A DNA stretch of 43,763 nucleotides from an uncultured Bacteroidales bacterium (GCA_946404495.1 CAMJDT010000017.1:1-43763), one strand, 5' to 3'. Numbered from the stretch's first letter, positions 1 through 9,441 are shown. Notes: generated from the sequence alone by a model not told the origin. Numbers and translations: made by a program.

Positions 1-2930
1 TAGTACCGCAGACGGATGTTCGCTGAGGGTCCTACAGAAGGCTCTACGGTGCAGTAGCGGTACGTAAAGTTCGCTACCGTTGCATTCCAAGGCACGGCTA
101 CCGGATAATACTGATCGTAGTCAAGGTACCAATCCGCATATACGTTCGTTGCCTTCAGCGTAGCCGTGGACGGCGTTACATACAACCGTGCCACATCATA
201 CGTCTTAACCCCTGCCCGGCTCCAGCCGTTGCGCAGCACTAAGGTGGTGGCTGTCAGCGTACCTGAACCGGCTTCGCCTTTCGTAACTACCACCGTTGCA
301 CCCGGATAGATCTCCAAGTGCTTGATCGTCACATCATTGCTTGCGAAGTCACCCGCATTTGCCGTCAGCGTTACACCGGGCAGTACGTGTACCTCCCATT
401 GTGACCACGGTAGATCGCCGGAGTTAATCGATGACATCGTGGCACTCGTAGCAATGATCTTCGGCACAACGATGTTACTTACCGCCTTCGTTGTCGCTCC
501 ATTCTTCCACTCTAATGTCAACATCGCTCCGTTGCTGGCAGCGGCAGCAAAGTCAATGCTTCCGCCGAAGTTCACGGTGTAATTGTATTTCGATGACTTA
601 TTCTTTGCATCACTTGCCTTCGTCTGAACAAGCGTAATAGCCGAACTCGATTCTTCGCCCAAATGAGCCACTACCGATGTTGCGTCAATACCCTCGGCAT
701 CCACTTCGACCACGCCGCCGTGCTGTCCCCATTCTACGAAGTATGCCTCCGTCGGAACTACACTGCTTGCCGGAATCAAACGCAACTCCGCGACACCGGA
801 GGCATAGAGTCCCCACTTCGGTCCGCCTCCGGCTGCAAACCATGATTTCAACGGATTGACATTATTTAGATTTGAAATAGTATATTTTGCATCTTGTGGA
901 TTGGTAATACTGGTATTCGTTTGCGTCAATGTCCATTTGTAGTTATCTCCCAATGTATTCTCAGCCAAACCGGTGTTCTTGCCAATGTCGGTACTTGAAG
1001 CTGCATTGTTTGCCCAGAGAGCATAAGACTTGCTACTACCATCCACGTTATTTTTCATACCCAACTGCACTTTTTCTTTATCTGCACTTAGGTATAGGTT
1101 ATAAACATTACTTGCTGCAGTATAAGCAATCGTCGGGTTATTAATATCATCTACCGCAATCTCCACCGGTACTGGGTTACCCGTTCCTGACATATTTGCC
1201 GGAAGTGCATACCATTTATTAGTGGTAGTATTTTTTGCCGCTATCACAAAGTCAGCAGGCAGATGACGACCGATGATGCGCTTCGTGTCTATAGTAGCCG
1301 TACGAGGTTCGCCTGTTACGCTCACTGTCAAACTTGTGATCTCATCCAATCCGTCGTTTGTGTCTTCTGCATCTGGAGTATAGAATACATACACATCTGC
1401 ATCTACTACACCATAGGTGTCGGTTGCCGGAACAGTTCCATCCGCTTTCGTAAACTCAAACTTTGCATTTACAGGGAATGTCGTAAATGTCAATGCTGTG
1501 CTATGCGGAAGACCACTACCCGATACATGGAACGCTTCCTGCGATCGAACAGTTTTGCTTGCTGCCGAAGTAATAAATACAATATCTCCGCTCGGTCCTG
1601 TCAAAGACCAATCGGCACAACTGAATTTATAGTCGGACAGAATACCGTTTCGCCAATGTGCGTATAAAGTAGCATCTCCGGCTCCCATCGTGTAATTAGC
1701 TCCCGGATTATATACCTTGTCTCCACCTAAACTCGTAGCCCATCCGTCAAATACTTTTCCGGTCGGAGCGATAAATGTGTTTGCCGGTATAGCCGCAGTG
1801 GAGTTATATACTCGGTCAACGGCATCCATCGAACCGCTTCCTCCATTTGCATTGAAGGACAGACTATACGTAGCTGCTTTAAACGTCGCATTAACCGTCA
1901 CGTTCACAGATGGCATAGAGAACTGGTTACTACCATCTACCGTACACGTACCGCCTCCTGCTTTACTAACCGTCCATTCATCTAACTCATATCCACTCGA
2001 AGGCGTTGCTGTCAACGTTATAGTTGCATCCTCGCAAGCTGATGACTTATCAGCGGAGAATGTACCATTCGTTCCCGTTCCCGAGTTTGTTAAGGATATA
2101 GTGTGAGAGGTGCATGCTACTTCGAAATTGGCAGTAATGGTTTGATTCGCATGGATATATGCGTAAGTAGATGCCGACATATCATTATCAATTTCCCAAT
2201 CTGTGTCCTCATCTCCATCTGTTGTCCAACCAAGGAATTGATATCCGTCAGCAGGTGTCGCTACTAAATCGAGTCGTTCATTGCTCATTACACGAGTCCT
2301 TGCAGAACCATTCACCTTTGCTGTCATTGAACCTGTGGCAGAAGGATCAACTGCTGTGCTGATGACATATCCTCCGGTCATGTTTATTGTCACGGGGACG
2401 GATAGAACTGCTACCCATCCGTACTCATCTGCGCTCGGATCATCATAATCATAACGACAGAATTTTAATGTGGCCGTATGAGAAGTCCTTGGTTCTGTAA
2501 TAACATAGTGAAGAGTAATAGCGACGCCATCACCAACCTCATAGTCTCCTCCTTGTGATTTGTCTTTTACGTAACACACGTATCCGCTAATGGGATCTAT
2601 TCCATCTATTGTTAAACCTAATCCATCAGTGTGATCAGCAATAAATGCATACAAATAATCTTGATCAAACTCATCACCAATTGTAAATTCAAACCACACG
2701 CTACTATTGTTTGCAGTAACAACGCTCCCATTATTGTATCCAACGTACTTCTCCAAGGAAGTTGTATTCGTTCCCCAATCCACGCTGTTTAATGTAATAC
2801 TTGATACATCAAACGATGAACTCGTTCCCCATACACTCGTGCTTATTCCTACCATCATCAGGAACACGCAAATATATTTAGTATACTGTTTCATAACTTT
2901 GTCCTTTCTCATCGTTAAAACATTTTTCAT
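1..2930 (-). CDS. Large secreted B-repeat surface protein, partial (3' end outside window)
   Basis: An open frame runs on the minus strand from an ATG at 2930 to the left edge with no stop, giving about 976 codons. The start is 14 nt after the stop of the upstream surface-protein gene and has AAAGGA about 8 nt before the ATG; internal ATGs at 2912 and 2894 are alternatives. A signal peptide is visible (KQYTKYICVFLMMVGISTSVWG). After it come Ig-like or beta-rich stretches and Listeria-Bacteroides (InlB B) type repeats: short segments with a NANGGSGSMD-type strand and a GWAT...YNPGANYTM...LYAHW end (about 1690-1860). The part nearest the left edge, rich in Asn, Thr and Val, resembles the region before a C-terminal secretion or anchoring domain, but that end is not visible. 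It is probably cotranscribed with the neighbouring paralogue. Family knowledge suggests a cell-surface protein; ligand unknown. Confidence 0.85.
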   Translation of the reverse strand, partial: MKNVLTMRKDKVMKQYTKYICVFLMMVGISTSVWGTSSSFDVSSITLNSVDWGTNTTSLEKYVGYNNGSVVTANNSSVWFEFTIGDEFDQDYLYAFIADHTDGLGLTIDGIDPISGYVCYVKDKSQGGDYEVGDGVAITLHYVITEPRTSHTATLKFCRYDYDDPSADEYGWVAVLSVPVTINMTGGYVISTAVDPSATGSMTAKVNGSARTRVMSNERLDLVATPADGYQFLGWTTDGDEDTDWEIDNDMSASTYAYIHANQTITANFEVACTSHTISLTNSGTGTNGTFSADKSSACEDATITLTATPSSGYELDEWTVSKAGGGTCTVDGSNQFSMPSVNVTVNATFKAATYSLSFNANGGSGSMDAVDRVYNSTAAIPANTFIAPTGKVFDGWATSLGGDKVYNPGANYTMGAGDATLYAHWRNGILSDYKFSCADWSLTGPSGDIVFITSAASKTVRSQEAFHVSGSGLPHSTALTFTTFPVNAKFEFTKADGTVPATDTYGVVDADVYVFYTPDAEDTNDGLDEITSLTVSVTGEPRTATIDTKRIIGRHLPADFVIAAKNTTTNKWYALPANMSGTGNPVPVEIAVDDINNPTIAYTAASNVYNLYLSADKEKVQLGMKNNVDGSSKSYALWANNAASSTDIGKNTGLAENTLGDNYKWTLTQTNTSITNPQDAKYTISNLNNVNPLKSWFAAGGGPKWGLYASGVAELRLIPASSVVPTEAYFVEWGQHGGVVEVDAEGIDATSVVAHLGEESSSAITLVQTKASDAKNKSSKYNYTVNFGGSIDFAAAASNGAMLTLEWKNGATTKAVSNIVVPKIIATSATMSSINSGDLPWSQWEVHVLPGVTLTANAGDFASNDVTIKHLEIYPGATVVVTKGEAGSGTLTATTLVLRNGWSRAGVKTYDVARLYVTPSTATLKATNVYADWYLDYDQYYPVAVPWNATVANFTYRYCTVEPSVGPSANIRLRY

Positions 2931-2944
2931 ATCTGTGTTCCTTT

Positions 2945-5900
2945 TTATTCAATTTTACTCCATACAGCATAGAATGTCTTGCCGTTCTGAGCCTCGACAT
3001 CGACATCTGCTCCTGCGGCATAGTAGTACGGGTTGCCTGCATCATCATTACCAACACTCGTTATTTGCGAATGCGTAGCGCCCGGATGCTCATCCGCCCA
3101 ATCACTTCGTATCCATCCTACCAAGTGAATGTGATTTCGTTCACATGTGTTATAGTTGCTTCCCGGATCACTCACATCGGAATGTGACGGAGTAGGCTTC
3201 GTATGGGTCACAACGCCAGTTGTTACCGTCGAAGAAACAACACCATCCGTGCCCCAGTTCGTGAAGTCTGTCTTATTATGTACGATATCCACGAACGTCA
3301 CGCTCGGCAATGCCTTCGTGAGAATGGTCATGGTCTTTGTGATAGAGCCATCTCCTACCGCTTTGAACTTGATCGTTGCTGTTCCGGCAACTTTTCCACG
3401 AGTGGTGTAATAGTCTGTCGAATGTCCTACATGTGCAAGACTATCGGTGTTATAAACCGGTTGTTTAGGATTAGCATCTTGGTCATATACGTATCCTTGC
3501 TTAGCTGCGATTACATCACTCGGAGTATATCCGTCAATAACAAATCGTACGTATTCTCCAATATATGCTTCCACTACATCAGGAATTACCGACGCAGGAT
3601 CAGCACCTCCTACGTTACCTTTCTTATACTTCCATACCCAAGCAGTCAATGCCTTCGCTGTAAACGTAGCCGAAGTGGACAAGGTTGCAGAAGTGGTCTC
3701 TTTCGCGAATGACAGGGTATAATCTTGTGTCGAAGGAGCGGCAGGATAATTTCCAGCGCCCGGTGTCGGATCAACACTAACACTACCGCCGCTGAAACTT
3801 ACTGCCGTACAACTATATCCCGCGGCGGGAGTTACGGTTGCTACCACATCCTTCACACTCGTACAAGTCTCTACATCATCGCCCGGATCCAGATCTTCTC
3901 CGCCCAACGTAAACGTCACTATTCCTTCACCCGTTATACTCGGCGTACCGATAGTGATGCTCTTGTCGCAACAAACAGTCACGTAGTCTTTGTACGCAGG
4001 GGTTCTATAGTAAATTTTAACAGATTGGATATAAATGCTACTTGTTGAACCTTTAGCATGTATTTTTACCGCACCGCTTAATGGCAACGATGCAGATTTG
4101 AATTTAATCGTTTTAGAATCCGTTCCTGTTCCGGAAGAGTAAGCTACGCCAATACTATCTACCTTGGTTCCTCCGACTTCTATCTTAATGCCGCCTGCAC
4201 CTGCTTTTGCATTTGTACAATAAGTAACTTCAACGGAATCCACTTTGTTGTATGATGCTTTAGTCGTAGCATAGGCAGTACCCGTTCCGGTAACTTGCAC
4301 TCCGCTATTCAAGTAACCATTTCCTGCAGCTCCTGAAGTCCATAAGCTATTCTCATCTGCCCATGAGGAACTTGTGAACTCAGAAGTTAAATACGTCGGA
4401 GTCTCGCTTTCAGTATCAACACTTGCAAACACTGCGTGGAACGTCTTATCCTCGTTAATCTTCGGAGCACCGCTAGCAGTGGTGAACAAGTCTGCCGGTG
4501 CACTCTTGCCTTCTCCTGTTAAGATGCTCTCACTCCAACCCATAAACTTAGTCGCACAATCTAATGCATTATCATCTGGATCGTCAGGTAATTCTTCAAT
4601 ACCCGTACAAGTGGTCGTGTTATCCGTCGGAGTTCCACTTGCTTCATCGTTACCTACTTTCCAAACTATATCATACGTCTCACAACTCGGAGTAGTGGTG
4701 ACGGTGGAACTAACCTGGTGATAGATAAGAACCCCACTATATTTACTAGCATCTGCTTCGAATAGTGGATTCGTGTAAAAGCGCAGGTTGTTTGTTGAAT
4801 TGATTTTCCAGTATATATCATCGACAACGGTGAATGTTAGATTGTCGGTCGTATTTAACATACATGCACTTGTACTGGATAAGTTCAAATATTTATCAGC
4901 TGCTGCATTGTACAATTGTCCGGAAGAAGATGTACCTGTAAATTTCCAAATATTATTGGATCCGACATTGTATAAGAAATCTCCATCGGCGTTGATTCGA
5001 GCCAGATCGATAACACTTGTTGCCGTCGCGTCATAAAGCCACGTCCCATGAGCGGTATTGCTAAGAGCATATTCATATTCTGTATCTGCACTTATGTACC
5101 AATATGTTATCACGTAATTATCATTTGCTACCAATCCGCTTGTAGATGTAATCAGCTTATACTCCACTTGCCCAAACACCGCATACAGCGTTGTCGGAGT
5201 ACCAAAGGTATGTGTGTCACCTGACGCATAGTCAATAGCACTGGATTCCTCAGAGTCTTCGCTCCATCCTAAGAATGCCCAACAGTCGCCGCAAGTCGTC
5301 GGAACGGTCGCACTCGGCATCGCCGCTCCATCATCTCTTGTCAGTGTGCCATCAATAGTACCATTTACAGAGAAGTACGTCAACGCCTTCCAATGCGCGT
5401 ACAATACTTGGTTGTCACTATATCTCGCTTGGTTCTTTGCACTCGTACCATCTGCATTATAGTACTTTGTATCAGTAGACGTATAGAATCCATCAAAACG
5501 ATAGCCCTCTCTTGTCGGCAGATTAGCAGTTGCAATAGTCGGCATCGCTTGACCGAAGGTAGTGTTTACACTCGTCGTCGCTCCATCTACACCGCCGTTA
5601 GCGTCCAATGTCACTACATACTCGTTCGGAATCCAACGACCATAGAGATTCGCGGTAGAGGCTTTGTCCCAATTATGGGCGGAAGCTAACGCATCGGTAT
5701 AATATTGTGTACCAAGCGTATAGTCTGCATTGTCATAATAACCGGCAAATGTATAACCGTTGTAGGTCGGAGCCACAATGTCCGTTCCGGCCTTTACCGT
5801 CGTAGGCATCGCCTGAGTGTATGTGGCGCTAACTACTTGATCAGCACTCGAACCTCCATTTGCCTTCAACGTTACGTCATAACTTGCCGGATTCCATTTT

Positions 5901-7684
5901 GCATACAATGTCGTATCCTTTGTAATTGCTCCATTAAAGTTCATCTCTGTGGTCAGACCACTCGTTGTACGCCAACTATCAAAATCATAACCTGACTTTG
6001 TCGGATCGCTCGGGGCAGTAACTTTTGCGTCCTTGTTCACATATTTGTCATCCACTTCACTACCGCCGTTACTGTTAAACGTCACTTTTTGCGGCGTTAC
6101 CGTCAATGTAGAACTGAGCGTTGTTCCGGCTGAGTTGATGGCATATGCCTTTATCTTATACGTGTTACCTGTCGTGAAGGAGATACTCAAATCGGAACTA
6201 AATGCGCTGGCAGGAGTCTCGTCGCCTAACGAGGTTTTATTATCGTCTATTGTCGGGTCGCTACTTGCTTTCCAAACAAATCCATAGTCCGTTACATCGC
6301 AGTTGTCGGCCACTGTTACGGACGCACAACTTGGCGTTATCGTTCCGCTTGCAATACTTGATAGCGTCGGTGTGGCTACCGTCGGTTTAGTACATGCAGG
6401 ACTAACCGAACCCGTTACGGCTACGTTGACAGATGCCGCACTACCTCCGCTAAGGGCTACATTTCCGCCATAAGGCGAACTGGCGTTCGTCAAACCGGAA
6501 GCCAAACATATCCAAATCTTTTGGTCTGTAATAGAACCTGTTGATGGAGATACGGTAACACTACCATCAAAGCCTGACGATGAACTGGTTTTGCTCACCA
6601 GAAAATTAGTTGGGGCAGTAACAGTAACATCTCCCGTTAAACCAACACCGCTGAAAGTGAAATAGCTGGCATTGGTACTCGGACCCGATCCTTCTGCATA
6701 AGTTGCATCCACCAAATTGGCATCTGTAGTTGCCGTTATCTTCGGAGCGCGGGAAGTTATCGTAGAGTCTTTGTCGCAATAACCGATTGCTGCGGAAACA
6801 GCAATCTTAAAATCGTACGAATTACCTGCGGTCAAACCGGTAATAGTACAAGTTGCTTTAGATCCGGTTAAATCCACACTGCCTACACTTCCTGCGCTTG
6901 AACCGCCTGTTTGCTTACATGTTATCGTATAAGGCGTCGATGCAGCTACATTACTCAACTTATCCCAAGTCAACGTCGCACTCGTTCCCCCGCTCCAAGA
7001 AACCGACCCGTTTATATAACCCAAATCGGTGCAACCTGCAATGTAATAATCTACTTGAGAAATTGTGATTGCTCCATTGTTAGAGGAACTATTGGAAAGA
7101 TTAAATTCTAGTTGATAATATCTCGCAGCAGTGGGAGATGAAACGGTAAATGTCATTTTTCCATCTGTAAATGATGTCGGTCCAGAAATCTCAACCTTAT
7201 CGCTAGTAAACGTACTATTAGACGCGATAATGAGTTTTGTACCTGTAATGGAAGTATTCGAGATAGGTCCACTTCCTGTTACTACAACTTTTGTTATCGC
7301 TTTATCAATGGCAGATGATGTAGTAATGGTTCCTGATGATGTTTTTGGGGAAGATTCCTTTTTACCGGGTTTAGGACCAGCCTTAATATATGTCCAACTA
7401 TTATTCCAGTTGTTATTGTTAAAATTGGATATCGACCAACTGTCGTCATCAATAATTGCCGTCCATGTTGACGTGTATTGATTACTAGTTAGACCATTTG
7501 ATGAACTATTGTCATCTGGGAATTTAAGTGCTTTATATACTTCATCTGTTCCCCACACATTCCCGACACCTATCAAAAAGAGGAAGAAAATAGCGGCAAA
7601 AAGTTTCGTCAACTTTTTCGAGCCGTTTTCGAGGAATTCTCGATCCAATCTCGAGACTTTTTCGGGGGCAACCTTCTTCGCCAT
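2945..7684 (-). CDS. Large secreted protein with InlB-type B-repeats
   Basis: About 1579 residues. The ATG at 7684 is preferred because GGGAGA lies just upstream; an in-frame ATG at 7741 would add 19 residues. A hydrophobic signal segment (KLFAAIFFLFLIGVGNVWG) begins about 27 residues in. It is followed by beta-sandwich and fibronectin-like stretches (for example the TLTWDKLSNVAASTPYTITC region) and three clear Listeria-Bacteroides repeats at about residues 530-800, each starting VTF/VTL.(S/A)NGG and ending LYAKW, LYGRW or LYAHW. Further B-repeat-like units with YAVFG and FHAVF ends occur later, and the protein ends in another (FYAVWSKIE). No type IX secretion C-terminal domain is evident. 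Tandem paralogy with the next gene suggests a surface adhesin or matrix pair. Oddity: the residues before the signal peptide are encoded by an 11-bp periodic array (7618-7672). Confidence 0.85.
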   Translation of the reverse strand: MAKKVAPEKVSRLDREFLENGSKKLTKLFAAIFFLFLIGVGNVWGTDEVYKALKFPDDNSSSNGLTSNQYTSTWTAIIDDDSWSISNFNNNNWNNSWTYIKAGPKPGKKESSPKTSSGTITTSSAIDKAITKVVVTGSGPISNTSITGTKLIIASNSTFTSDKVEISGPTSFTDGKMTFTVSSPTAARYYQLEFNLSNSSSNNGAITISQVDYYIAGCTDLGYINGSVSWSGGTSATLTWDKLSNVAASTPYTITCKQTGGSSAGSVGSVDLTGSKATCTITGLTAGNSYDFKIAVSAAIGYCDKDSTITSRAPKITATTDANLVDATYAEGSGPSTNASYFTFSGVGLTGDVTVTAPTNFLVSKTSSSSGFDGSVTVSPSTGSITDQKIWICLASGLTNASSPYGGNVALSGGSAASVNVAVTGSVSPACTKPTVATPTLSSIASGTITPSCASVTVADNCDVTDYGFVWKASSDPTIDDNKTSLGDETPASAFSSDLSISFTTGNTYKIKAYAINSAGTTLSSTLTVTPQKVTFNSNGGSEVDDKYVNKDAKVTAPSDPTKSGYDFDSWRTTSGLTTEMNFNGAITKDTTLYAKWNPASYDVTLKANGGSSADQVVSATYTQAMPTTVKAGTDIVAPTYNGYTFAGYYDNADYTLGTQYYTDALASAHNWDKASTANLYGRWIPNEYVVTLDANGGVDGATTSVNTTFGQAMPTIATANLPTREGYRFDGFYTSTDTKYYNADGTSAKNQARYSDNQVLYAHWKALTYFSVNGTIDGTLTRDDGAAMPSATVPTTCGDCWAFLGWSEDSEESSAIDYASGDTHTFGTPTTLYAVFGQVEYKLITSTSGLVANDNYVITYWYISADTEYEYALSNTAHGTWLYDATATSVIDLARINADGDFLYNVGSNNIWKFTGTSSSGQLYNAAADKYLNLSSTSACMLNTTDNLTFTVVDDIYWKINSTNNLRFYTNPLFEADASKYSGVLIYHQVSSTVTTTPSCETYDIVWKVGNDEASGTPTDNTTTCTGIEELPDDPDDNALDCATKFMGWSESILTGEGKSAPADLFTTASGAPKINEDKTFHAVFASVDTESETPTYLTSEFTSSSWADENSLWTSGAAGNGYLNSGVQVTGTGTAYATTKASYNKVDSVEVTYCTNAKAGAGGIKIEVGGTKVDSIGVAYSSGTGTDSKTIKFKSASLPLSGAVKIHAKGSTSSIYIQSVKIYYRTPAYKDYVTVCCDKSITIGTPSITGEGIVTFTLGGEDLDPGDDVETCTSVKDVVATVTPAAGYSCTAVSFSGGSVSVDPTPGAGNYPAAPSTQDYTLSFAKETTSATLSTSATFTAKALTAWVWKYKKGNVGGADPASVIPDVVEAYIGEYVRFVIDGYTPSDVIAAKQGYVYDQDANPKQPVYNTDSLAHVGHSTDYYTTRGKVAGTATIKFKAVGDGSITKTMTILTKALPSVTFVDIVHNKTDFTNWGTDGVVSSTVTTGVVTHTKPTPSHSDVSDPGSNYNTCERNHIHLVGWIRSDWADEHPGATHSQITSVGNDDAGNPYYYAAGADVDVEAQNGKTFYAVWSKIE
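7618..7672 (-). repeat. 11-bp periodic TCG array inside a coding sequence
   Basis: TCG recurs at 7618, 7629, 7640, 7651 and 7662, exactly 11 nt apart, with variable bases between. Read on the minus strand the units look like CTCGAGATTGG and CTCGAAAACGG, close to units of the intergenic array at 9087-9185. The array encodes the charged segment between the initiator Met and the signal peptide of the large surface protein. Eleven is not a multiple of three, so each unit is read in a different frame. Confidence 0.75.
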
Positions 7685-7774
7685 TCTTCTCCCAACCCCA
7701 CATGTCGCATTACACAAATTTAATCCCTTAACCTTTGTCATATCTTTATTATCAATTATTTACTGTATTATATG

Positions 7775-8977
7775 TTATTTTTGTTTCTTTTTTCTTTTTT
7801 CGGTATCCCGGGATAACGGGATAATGGTAGTTGCTTGGTTCCTACTTAGTCCAGCGATCCTTTCTGCCAACGCATTCAGCGCCAGAAAGCGATAGCGCAA
7901 CGCCGTATGCGGGATATCCCCTGCCTTTGCAATCACCTTATCCTCTATCTCTTTCTGCTCAAAAGCCGCCTCATTGGGTTCAATAAGCAGTAGCTTCCCT
8001 TTGGCACATGCCTCGAAATATACTCCGCTTGGTTTGTAGTACTTATAGTGCGGACTATCCGGAGTCGGAAAGCCCTTCTCCAATAGGATAATCAGCGGAT
8101 ATCCAGCCTCTCGTAGTGCCTTACAGATCTGCTTTTCTCCCTCTGATACAGCCGCGCTCACATACACCGTCCCATTATCCGCTTCCACTAAACATTCCTC
8201 GCGTTTCACATCAATCTCTTCTTGCGTCAACTTGCGGGAGCATTGGAGCACTTCTCTCATCGGGAACTTCAGCAAAAACATATTCCCAAGCGTTGTATAA
8301 GTATCCGCCCCAATCTTTGTAGCCTGATGAATCTCAAACAGGTCGGGATTAGCTCTCTTAATGGCTCGCCTCCTCGGGTTGTCTTTGACGTAGTCTATCA
8401 TCGCCTGCAGGCTCGCCTCTTTATGTAAAACGCGCTCGTGATAATGAGCGGGTATTTTCTCCCAGATACTCTCTGTGCGCGCAAAAATGCGCGCAAATTG
8501 CACAAGAGGACCGTTGCTGTGCACTTCGGGCTCATTTTTGAGCCCGCATTCCTCCCGACCTATCCACTCCTTATATTCCCTCGTGCATGCCGTCTTGAAT
8601 CCGCGGATAACACTACCAATCGCTCGCGGCATCGGTTCGAGCACTTGTATCACCACATGGATATGATCCGGCATCATCTGTGCAGCGATGATTTTGATCG
8701 CATAGCCCTTCGGCTCATAGAACTGAGGTACCCCTTGCAATATCTCCCACACTTTCCTTCCGTAGGGATTCAACTGAATAGAAGCCTTCTCAAGTGTCGC
8801 GCCCGTCAGTTCGCCCAACAAGGGAAAATGCTCTGCAACAACCATTGTTACGTGGTAAATTCCACGTCCGCAATAGTCCCAATTCCTCCTGCGATGATGA
8901 CGCTCTGTGTCTAACTCACGTCTCCATCCTTCCGGGGTTCTATGTCCGTTTACTGTTTCCACTATATTTTTTTGCAC
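7775..8977 (-). CDS. RAYT-like (Y1/IS200-type) transposase with C-terminal extension
   Basis: 400 residues. The first half (about residues 33-215) matches the REP-associated tyrosine transposase / IS200-like Y1 fold: a YHVTMVV strand near 41 and the HUH-type metal motif MPDHIHVVIQV (H105, H107), then helix GSVIRGFKTACTREYKEW, where a tyrosine would be the nucleophile. Known members are about 150-220 aa. This one has about 180 extra residues, including TVYVSAAVSEGEKQICKALR and YPLIILLEKGF, which resembles a Rossmann-like DprA/LOG-type nucleotide fold; that resemblance is my inference. The gene is bracketed by 52-bp direct repeats at 7801 and 8991; the first copy lies inside its 3' coding end. 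RAYT enzymes process REP palindromes near their own gene, which fits this layout. Start ATG at 8977; no strong ribosome site is visible. Confidence 0.8.
   Translation of the reverse strand: MQKNIVETVNGHRTPEGWRRELDTERHHRRRNWDYCGRGIYHVTMVVAEHFPLLGELTGATLEKASIQLNPYGRKVWEILQGVPQFYEPKGYAIKIIAAQMMPDHIHVVIQVLEPMPRAIGSVIRGFKTACTREYKEWIGREECGLKNEPEVHSNGPLVQFARIFARTESIWEKIPAHYHERVLHKEASLQAMIDYVKDNPRRRAIKRANPDLFEIHQATKIGADTYTTLGNMFLLKFPMREVLQCSRKLTQEEIDVKREECLVEADNGTVYVSAAVSEGEKQICKALREAGYPLIILLEKGFPTPDSPHYKYYKPSGVYFEACAKGKLLLIEPNEAAFEQKEIEDKVIAKAGDIPHTALRYRFLALNALAERIAGLSRNQATTIIPLSRDTEKRKKKQK
7801..7852. repeat. 52-bp direct repeat, left copy (REP-like, linked to RAYT)
   Basis: Differs from 8991-9042 at 3 of 52 positions. 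It contains the perfect 12-bp palindrome TATCCCGGGATA followed by a partial GGGATAA repeat. A pyrimidine-rich run (T with a few C) precedes both copies. This copy encodes the last residues of the RAYT-like protein. Confidence 0.85.
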
Positions 8978-8990
8978 TTTTTTCTCTTTT

Positions 8991-9042
8991 CGGTATCCCG
9001 GGATAACGGGATAACGGTAGTTGCTTGGTCCCTACTTGGTCC
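8991..9042. repeat. 52-bp direct repeat, right copy (REP-like, linked to RAYT)
   Basis: Second copy of the 7801-7852 repeat, in the same orientation, just outside the start codon of the RAYT-like gene. The two copies mark a unit of about 1.2 kb that includes the whole transposase gene. Either terminal repeats of a mobile unit or a REP/BIME-like substrate would explain them. Confidence 0.85.
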
Positions 9043-9086
9043 GTGACGGGCAACTTCACAGGATAATATACATAGTATATTATAGG

Positions 9087-9185
9087 TACGAGAATGATTC
9101 GAGATTGTCTCGAAAAAGGCTCGTAAATGACTCGAGAATGACTCGAGAATGACTCGGTATTCTCTCGGAAACGGCTCGGCTCACT
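9087..9185. repeat. 11-bp periodic array (CTCG core), nine units
   Basis: Units start at 9087, 9098, 9109, 9120, 9131, 9142, 9153, 9164 and 9175, all exactly 11 nt apart. Each has the form (C/T)(T/A)CG followed by seven variable bases, for example CTCGAGAATGA twice in a row. The core is conserved and the rest drifts. No ORF is supported across it. It lies in the 536-nt gap between the RAYT gene and the ATPase gene. Confidence 0.85.
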
Positions 9186-9218
9186 CGCGAGTGTAACCCG
9201 CAAATCCACTTTTGACCG

Positions 9219-9386
9219 TGTCGCTTTGTCGCTATGTCGCAGTTCGTCTTTGACGGTTTGACGGTTTGACGGTTTGGCAATATCGGTCTAACTTATTGAA
9301 TATCAGCGACTTAGCTCGCTTTAACCCTTCCGTCAAACCGTCAAACCGTCACTTTATTAATAGCGTCAACAGCGTCATAGCGACAT
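9219..9386. repeat. Large inverted repeat built from 8-bp tandem units
   Basis: The left arm has three TGTCGCNN octamers (9219-9242) and then three TTTGACGG octamers (9249-9272). The right arm has the reverse complements in mirror order: CCGTCAAA units (9330-9351), then octamers of AGCGTCA type ending in TAGCGACA (about 9361-9386). TGTCGCTATG in the left arm is the exact reverse complement of CATAGCGACA in the right arm. The central spacer is about 57 nt. The whole could extrude as a long cruciform or give a structured RNA. No coding sequence is supported here. Confidence 0.8.
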
Positions 9387-9412
9387 GTTCCAATATCAAT
9401 TTGTCCATTTCC

Positions 9413-9441
9413 CGTCCTTTTCCGTACCGACGGGGAGGTAC
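9413..9441. repeat. 29-bp direct repeat, left copy, flanking the ATPase gene
   Basis: Identical to 10886-10914 except for one base. It contains the hairpin GTACC-GACGGGGA-GGTAC. It lies downstream of the ATPase gene and its terminator. Confidence 0.85.

Noticed and set aside
9087..9386. CRISPR array
   Set aside because: The repeat units are 8 or 11 bp with no spacers of constant length, and there are no cas genes in the window.
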